64,000 nucleotides of DNA from Schistosoma haematobium (taxonomy: Eukaryota > Platyhelminthes > Trematoda > Strigeidida > Schistosomatidae): the NCBI RefSeq assembly GCF_000699445.3, contig NC_067197.1:744001-808000 (forward strand), read 5' to 3'. Shown here piece after piece: positions 58,101 through 64,000 of the stretch. Each line of letters opens with the position of its first letter. Position 1 is the stretch's first letter. The notes below the pieces were generated by a model. The model was not told the DNA's origin, searched no databases, and saw only the letters and a list, made by a program, of their open reading frames with translations. The position numbers and the translations under genes are program-made.

Positions 58101-59045
58101 GGCCACGGGAAGCAGAATCAGGGCTTCCAGATACACGAAGTGTGAATCGAGCTGGTTCTTTATTTTGACATGGTGAGGTCAGATGAATGACGCTACTCGA
58201 ATCCTGTATGCGCGTTTCGGAGGCTCAGCAGACATCGATGGCGCAAGATTCTAAGTTCCTAGCTAAGGAAGCCTGTTGTCCTATTTGGCACAGTGTTCGG
58301 ACGTTAAAATCTCCTACGTGTAGTTTAGAGCGTGGTTTTATGAGACCAGGAATAACGTTCCGGACACTGAAATCGTTTGCCCTAGTAGTACGAGGTGATA
58401 AAGGGACGTGAGAAGGGTTAGCGGTGGAGATAAGAGAGGTATTAGGAGGTGAAGTAAGCATTTGAATGTGACCAACTTGGTCTAGTGTGCTGTTACGGGT
58501 ATGAGTTCTGATGTCACTTCCCGGCTGCCCACATCGTGGAAGGGTATTTCTTGAGGAATCTGAAAAGGAAGTCGAATTAATGTCGGCCCTAACGACCTGG
58601 GAGTGTGACCGCAGAGCCCAAGGGACAACTGCTTGAGGCCGGTCACGCACGGCTTTTTTGTGGGAGGTTTTTGACGTGTTAGCTCCGTTCTTCAAAGGGC
58701 CTTACCGCCGGAGACGGAAATCCGTGAGGTAAGGTGAGGTTTGACATTTTTAGGGCCGACCTTTTCTAACCCCTTCCTTCCTTGTGAGAAGGCAGCATCG
58801 CTGTAGACGCTGGTTGTCCGAGGGAAACACCTTACTGCTGTCACACCCCTCTACAGTCAGCAGTACGACTTCGCCCTCAGACCTTGAGTTGCTGCTTTTA
58901 GTCTTACCGTTCTCCAATCGACCTGCCTGGCATGGTAGAACCTACAGGAACATATGTTCCAGCCAATATAGCTCGGTTGAGTCATCACGATAGGCAAGCC
59001 CAACCACCGCGTCAAGGTAACATCTACGGTCGTGAGCTTAACATA
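55150..59045 (-). mobile_element. LINE-b, nearly full-length inactivated non-LTR retrotransposon
   Basis: Minus strand: probable 5' UTR (about 59045-58700), ORF start region at 58695 with an unrecognised N-terminal extension, endonuclease (58320-57560), reverse transcriptase (about 56950-56080), C-terminal tail (56171-55370 in two frames) and 3' UTR to about 55150. Motifs are FNVRTLCQIGQQASLARNLE, PVYKKGQKSSCDNHRGISLT, ENQAGFRPGSGCIDQIFTLR, FLDLKAAFDSVDREVLWQCL and GVRQGCPLSPFLFNFVVDVL. The catalytic motif reads EYDND where relatives have YADD. In the endonuclease, AGGLN replaces GDFN and SHH replaces SDH. Stops occur near 58222 and 58025, and the frame shifts near 56100 and 55610. Clade assignment (RTE/SR2-like) is tentative. 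Confidence 0.9.
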
Positions 59046-59299
59046 GTAACCATCTCTCTTCGCGTCATTCAGTACTGTGTGTGTGTTTTAATATTCCTTT
59101 ATACATATGTGTATCCATGTAAATATAACTAATTGATATTAGTATTTCAGTCATCTAAATAACATCAATCATTAATTAACATGATCACTTTGGCTTGGTG
59201 GGAGTTAAACTGAAACAAATATCTGTATAATGTAATTGTTGACAGGAGAAAATTCGTTTAATGTGATTTTGGCTTACATATATAAGATTAGTAACAGAG

Positions 59300-59755
59300 G
59301 GGGTTTTATGGATATTATAGTAATTTTAATAGTTGAATCCATGAGCCAACGGAAGCTGGATCACTGTGAAAAAAACTGGAAGCACTGGATGACCGTTTCG
59401 TACTATTGTGGGACTCCTCAGCAGTGCGCATCCACGATCCCACCTCACAAGATTCGGACCCAAAATCTATCAGTCTCGCGCTCGAACGCTTAACGTCTAG
59501 ACGACTGATCCGGCCAGCATCCAAACGGTGTTAATGTCCAACTTCAACCAATCGACGAATTTGCACCACTGTCCACAATTCTCATCAGTGAGTTGTTATC
59601 TCACAAATGATCCGGTTAGAATCTCGCGAGGCAGGATCGTCGATGAGCACTGCTGAGAAGTCCCACAATAGGACGAAACGGCCATTCAATTCTTCCAGGT
59701 TTCCCATGGTGATCTAGCTTCAAATGACTCATGATGTCAACTATTCAAATTACAT
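59300..59755 (-). repeat. SINE-B, large fold-back: complete antisense copy plus sense 3' half
   Basis: 59300-59605 is a complete antisense copy from tail to the extreme 5' head. From about 59613 a sense copy runs from the B box through the hammerhead to the tail. The two overlap in content, giving inverted arms of roughly 140 bp, each with a hammerhead region. The antisense hammerhead keeps CTGAGGA and GAAA but has weak stems II and III. The sense one has CTGAGAA and should be dead. Confidence 0.8.
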
Positions 59756-60615
59756 ATATACATTTGTAAACTTGATATTTTGAATATGAGAATATAAGAA
59801 ATGTGAAATTACTTGATACTGAATAATCCATTATGTAATTGAAGTTCAAGTAAATAAAAAACTAAATACCAAATTCTAAAACTACTTGCTATAAGTTTTG
59901 ATCTGAACATGTGAACCATTCGTATTTATGATCTGTGTAAACGTTTAATTACAAATAGAGGAAGATAAGATAAATATTATTAAAGACAAAGCTATAAGAA
60001 AACACGCTGATATCTCTGAACTTATAGTGACGTATGGTACTTTATAGATAAAAACGTTTTAGGAACAATAGGAACAATAACGAGACAGAGTTACATGAAT
60101 CTAGCACACAACAATACCGTCATACTTTGTCCCATCGCCATTTGACAGGTCAGCCAATCCGTAAGTCATGAGAACATCATCAGCTCATACGACATACAAG
60201 CTACATCAAAATCTTTTACCATATCAACAAGATAATCTATTTTGGTTTAGCGTATTCATGTGAACTAGATTCGTTTAATGAGATATCATTATCACCATAT
60301 CAACTAACTAAATCTGATAGTTTTTGTTCATTTATTAAACAGGAAAACAATCATGTCTAATAACAATTACCCTTAAGCTAAATATTAAAAAGCAATACTG
60401 TTTAATAATCTAAGATTTGATACATTTCAGCAAAGAAATTAGAATTTACATTTAAGATAAGGAGAAAAAAAGTACTGGGGGTAAGGGAAATTGTTTCAGA
60501 CTTTAGAAAGTAACAATTAGATTAACCAATGTAGAGTTGTTTTGTAGGTTTATAAAAATTCAATCAAAATATTGTTAAGGTAAATGAATCTCATATTGTC
60601 TTATTATAAAATGAT
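59756..60615. other. No recognised feature
   Basis: AT-rich. No repeat family of the window or coding signal was recognised. Confidence 0.4.
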
Positions 60616-60619
60616 GAGT

Positions 60620-60745
60620 ATAGGATTGTGAAGATTGTTAAATTTTTGATTGAGATCATGAACAGATAGATGAATGTTCCATCCTATTTAGGGACTCCTC
60701 AGCAGTGCATATCCATGATCCTGCCTCACGGGTTAAAATCAATTC
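60620..60745 (-). repeat. SINE-B fragment, antisense
   Basis: Tail and hammerhead 5' half (CAGCAGTGCATATCCATGAT). A gap removes the central part of the hammerhead. Confidence 0.65.
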
Positions 60746-60749
60746 TGAG

Positions 60750-61020
60750 ATGCAAGTGTGATGTGTGCTATTTATATTGACATAAGTAGTATATGATGTT
60801 AGTCGTGAACAGAATGTTTGGCAGCAGAGAGACAAGAGGATCGAACAGTAAAGAATCGAAACAGAATGTAATTTGTATGAAAATTCAAGAACAATGAAGT
60901 CTGAGTCATTTTGAGACAACTGGTGGAGATTTTGCAAATTAAGCATTTACTTTATGATTGTTAGATTCTATTTACAAGTCCTGTAATTTTGTGTTAAATA
61001 CATTCGATTATCCCCACGCG
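60750..61020. repeat. Dispersed repeat F copy
   Basis: Close relative of 46500-46830 in the opposite orientation. Confidence 0.65.
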
Positions 61021-61039
61021 CGTTCCTGTTCACCACACA

Positions 61040-61122
61040 AGTACAACCAGCTGATGAGTTCCAAATAGGACGAAACGTGCGTAGTGGATTCCACTGCTAC
61101 CCAATATCAATCTTTGCTTATA
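61040..61122 (+). ncRNA. SINE-A hammerhead region with classic CUGAUGA core
   Basis: Core CTGATGA (61051-61057), stem II GTTC/GGAC (61058-61061 and 61068-61071), GAAA 61072-61075, stem III ACGT/GCGT, cleavage triplet GTA ending at 61083. Stem I CCAG (61047-61050) faces GTGG (61084-61087), so the innermost pair is a G-G mismatch. The tail CACTGCTACCCAATATC to TTTGCTTA follows. This is the best-preserved Sm-alpha-like core here, with probably reduced activity. Confidence 0.65.
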
Positions 61123-61334
61123 TAAATTTGAATTGCGTCATAAATCAACTACACTTGGGATATATTTGAAAAACAGAGAGTAGTTGGCATGCGTTATTCC
61201 TATTCCTAGATTTTTCACTAAGAAGCCACTTCAAGCCAAGATTCATCTTTGTATATAAACGATAAAAAAGTTTTGAACAATCATTCACTCACTAGATGAG
61301 TGTTATATTTGATACGCATCAATAAGAGAAATAC

Positions 61335-61450
61335 ATTTATGATGGTCGAGAAGATTTGTAGCTCAGGTGGATGATAGAAGTCTATCTGAAGTTTGTGCTG
61401 ATGATGTTGTTCAGAAGAACGATGAAAGCTCCATGACCAAACAAAACTTC
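61335..61450. repeat. Dispersed repeat K copy
   Basis: Both K segments (GAAGATTTGTAGCTCAGGTG and GAAGTTTGTGCTGATGATG) with a deleted middle. Confidence 0.65.
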
Positions 61451-61534
61451 ATCAAAAACAGAATGTTTCTATAGTATTCATCAATGTAAGGAATAATACA
61501 ACTTCTTAGGTAATAATCATTGAATAATAACTTT

Positions 61535-61935
61535 AATAGAAACATAGTATAGTGTGTACTACTCATAATGACAGAAATAACTAGTATGTTTCGTCAATCA
61601 AAAGTGAAATGTCTGAAGATCGAAGAAGATAAGACGAGAACAGAGAATGATTAGTGTGGAGACGAAAGAACAATGAAGTCTGAGACGATTGGTTAACATT
61701 TTTAAAATGAAGTATTTACTGTATGGTTACCAAAGATTTTGTAATTCTGTGTTCAAATACATTCGATTGTTCCCATTTGTGTTCTCATTCACTACAATAA
61801 TAACAGATAGCAAATTATAGTTTAACAACAATACAATTAATAAGAAAGATATCTGGTAAGACTACAATTTCTGAACAAATCAATCAGATTGAAGATAACA
61901 GGTCTTGGATTTTGGCGCGACGACAAAATAAAGAC
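61535..61935. repeat. Dispersed repeats F and H in tandem
   Basis: 61535-61800 matches F (GAACAATGAAGTCTGAG, ATTCGATTGTTCCC). 61850-61935 matches H (GATTGAAGATAACAGGTC, TTGGATTTTGGCGCG). Confidence 0.6.
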
Positions 61936-61964
61936 TACATATATATTCTTTATTTATGACACTT

Positions 61965-62350
61965 TATATTTTGTTGTCCAATTTGCGTCCAACGTGTTTC
62001 ACTGATCCCAAGCAACTCCAGGTTGTATCTCATCATTTCTGAAGCAATTTAGAAGACTCTCCCGGTCTTCCACATTGTACGAGCATTCCATGTACCTAAA
62101 AAATGATTGCTCTGGTTGTCAGAAGAGGCATTGGCCTCATAACTCCCGAAGAAACTCGGCTCTCATCATGAGGCGTCATGACTCTTCTAAATGAAGACCT
62201 TCTGACTCCCAGGGAAGAGTTTAAACGGTTTGAATTATTTTTTCTGGTTAGCGTTGTTTAGCGAATTAGTTTTCTATGGGATCGGGTCGCTAAACTTATG
62301 GCCAACCCTCCTCCTTTATCCGGGTTTGGGACCCCAGGCGGAGTTACTTT
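61965..62350 (-). mobile_element. RTE-a 5'-end fragment (3'-truncated)
   Basis: Minus strand 5' UTR (62350-62175), ATG region at about 62173 and the first part of the endonuclease, ending at CAAATTGGACAAC near 61978. The rest of the element is absent. A 5' fragment without a 3' end is atypical for a LINE. Confidence 0.8.
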
Positions 62351-62875
62351 ATACGTAATCATACTTATATTCAACATCTATTGTATCTCTACATCAATAG
62401 TAAAAGAAACGGATACATTGGTTTGGTTGCATACACACACACACTGCTGCGGTAATTCAGAATAACCAATCTCGCTACCATTCGTTCTTCAACTTTATTA
62501 GCAACCACCCGTGATTAAAGATTATAATAGTGTTATAATATCGTTTTAGTTCATTTCACACTATGATTTACAGTGTGACTGTAATGTGTTGTAATTTACT
62601 TTACTCATAAACAGACAGATTTGTAATGTTTATTGTTTTTTGGTATATCACATGTAACTGTGCGTATTGTTGCTATCTTAAATAAGCTTTTTTGCTGGGA
62701 TCCACCACACTACAGTAAATCTGTTTTGTAAGTCACTGAATCTTCATTTAATTAAGACCTAAGTTTAAGGCTTAATTCTTTTGAATAAATTCATATAGTA
62801 ATGAGGTATTTTTCTAACTTAACATATACTTCTATCCCCATTTATTTATTTAAATACATAAACATAGGTACGAGA
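62351..62875. other. No recognised feature
   Basis: AT-rich with a short (AC)n run near 62433. Nothing recognised. Confidence 0.4.
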
Positions 62876-62879
62876 AGGC

Positions 62880-63160
62880 ACCAAATGCATATGCGACACA
62901 TAAATCATTCGATTTGTGTTAGGGCTAGGATACTGTCCGGGTGCCCACACCAAAGCAGCTGGTTCCCTTGGGGGGGCCACAACTCGAGCCATTGACCTAC
63001 AGATCTAGTCCATAAGGCAGTGAAGCCACGTCAGGTGATATAGTCTCATAGTAGCTGGTGATCAACAATATTTTCATACACCATTTGTTCCTTCAGGATC
63101 TTGGAGACCATGTGCATCATTGGTTTGGAATCAGGGTTTTCCAACTCCCCTAGGTACATT
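62880..63160 (-). repeat. Dispersed repeat D, distal half
   Basis: Complement of the distal part of repeat D (GGAATCAGGGTTTTCCAACT to GGGCCACAACTCGAGCC). GC-rich relative to flanks. Confidence 0.7.
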
Positions 63161-63289
63161 TATGTAAATTGTATTCATACATGTTGGTATTCTTAGTGTA
63201 ATTTAAAAAATCTTTATAAAATTTTATTGTTAAACATTAAAAACAAAAAGAACACAAACAATTTCCAAAGGATATAACAGAATAAAACC

Positions 63290-63610
63290 TTTATACCCAA
63301 GATGAGACTATAATTTATGTACGACCTTTGGGCGACGCTAAACTGACTTTGGGATTGTCCACCTAATAACCACGACAAAATGAGGGTTATAAACCTGTGT
63401 GAGGAGTTTGAATTATGATTGATAGTTGGTGATTAGGGTTACGAACTAGACTTGAAATTTTCATCACGAACTAACATCAGCTGAAATGCCAAAACTCTAT
63501 TTAGACAGATGGATGAATGTAGCTCACGCCAAAATCCAGGACCTGTAATCTTGTATCTGATTAGTTCGTCCATAAATTATAGCCTCGCTATATCCAATTG
63601 CGAGAGTAGT
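63290..63610. repeat. Dispersed repeat H, long copy
   Basis: Reverse complement of the layout at 17930-18260, both ends recognisable. Confidence 0.65.
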
Positions 63611-63639
63611 GTAATTTATATATATTGAAGTAAAATAGT

Positions 63640-63965
63640 TATCACTGAGTGGTAATGAATGTCATGTGTGTCAGGTTCTTCTTAGTGCAGATCGAATCCT
63701 ATCGAGTACGTTTCAATGTGTCCACCAGTTTTGGTGACTCGACATTGGGTGCACTATGTAAATACATCTCAGTCCAACAGGAGGTCGGTCGGACTCGGAC
63801 AGCTCAGTAGTAACATCTCCGACTATGAAGCTGAGTAACACGGGATTGAATCCGTCAGTCAGCATCTATTCCCTCAAGAATACAAGTACACCTTGCTGAC
63901 GAGTGTCAAGTAGCACGTAATCTAGGTTAAGGGTTTCCTATTAACTACTTCTAATCACTATCTTA
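63640..63965 (+). repeat. SINE-C, full sense copy
   Basis: Head segment, A-box-like ACAGCTCAGTAGTAACATC, B-box-like GGGATTGAATCC, hammerhead and tail (ACTACTTCTAATCACTATC). The hammerhead keeps CTGACGA and most of stem II, but GAAA reads GTAA. Provides the sense-strand order of the family. Confidence 0.85.
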
Positions 63966-64000
63966 ATTCATCAATTCTAAGAGACGTTTTACAATCATTA

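Noticed and set aside
61384..61430. Hammerhead in repeat K (CTGATGATGTTGTTCAGAAG, then GATGAAAGC)
   Set aside because: There is an extra base before stem II, the expected cleavage triplet would be GAC and no stem III pairs with A15.1. The resemblance is probably chance.

Overview
The window looks like nuclear DNA of a blood fluke, genus Schistosoma (species not resolved). Three things point there: AT-rich intronic sequence, very dense RTE-type non-LTR retrotransposon debris, and tRNA-derived short repeats that carry hammerhead-ribozyme cores, one family of which resembles the known Schistosoma Sm-alpha repeat. I see only one host gene.

Host gene (about 858-8600, + strand): the last four coding exons of a stomatin/band 7 (PHB-domain) gene lie at 858-1061, 2402-2457, 4165-4243 and 7249-7641. 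Splice sites and reading phase agree throughout. The 5' exons lie upstream of the window. Introns and 3' flank are filled with repeats.

Repeats: (1) RTE-a, an RTE-clade LINE with 3' ends of the (GTAA)n type. The longest copy is at 36519-39265 (-). About twenty truncated, inverted, internally deleted or nested pieces lie elsewhere. (2) LINE-b, a second non-LTR element. It has one nearly complete but inactivated copy at 55150-59045 (-) and 3' fragments at 508-802, 24893-25170 and 50015-50700. (3) SINE-A (Sm-alpha-like), SINE-B and SINE-C. Each has tRNA-like promoter boxes and a hammerhead core with a different base at the variable core position 7: CUGAUGA in A, CUGAGGA in B, CUGACGA in C. A fourth candidate, SINE-J, is less secure. 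(4) Unclassified dispersed repeats, here called D, F, G, H, I, K and L, recognised only because they recur inside the window. (5) Microsatellites, including about 200 bp of (GATA)n at 23628-23830.

How the parts relate: short elements probably depend on the LINEs for copying. Many insertions are fold-backs in which a 5' segment is inverted against a sense 3' segment. Three RTE-a copies of this type (20.3, 26.4 and 43.3 kb) have target-site duplications, which fits twin priming. Two pairs of RTE-a copies form inverted repeats. One pair (5.9-6.9 and 9.8-10.75 kb) brackets the last stomatin exon. The other (28.66-29.41 and 33.36-34.11 kb) shares the same damage in both arms.

From 9 kb to the end I find no host protein gene. 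All longer open frames there are retrotransposon remnants, their antisense shadows or microsatellite translations.
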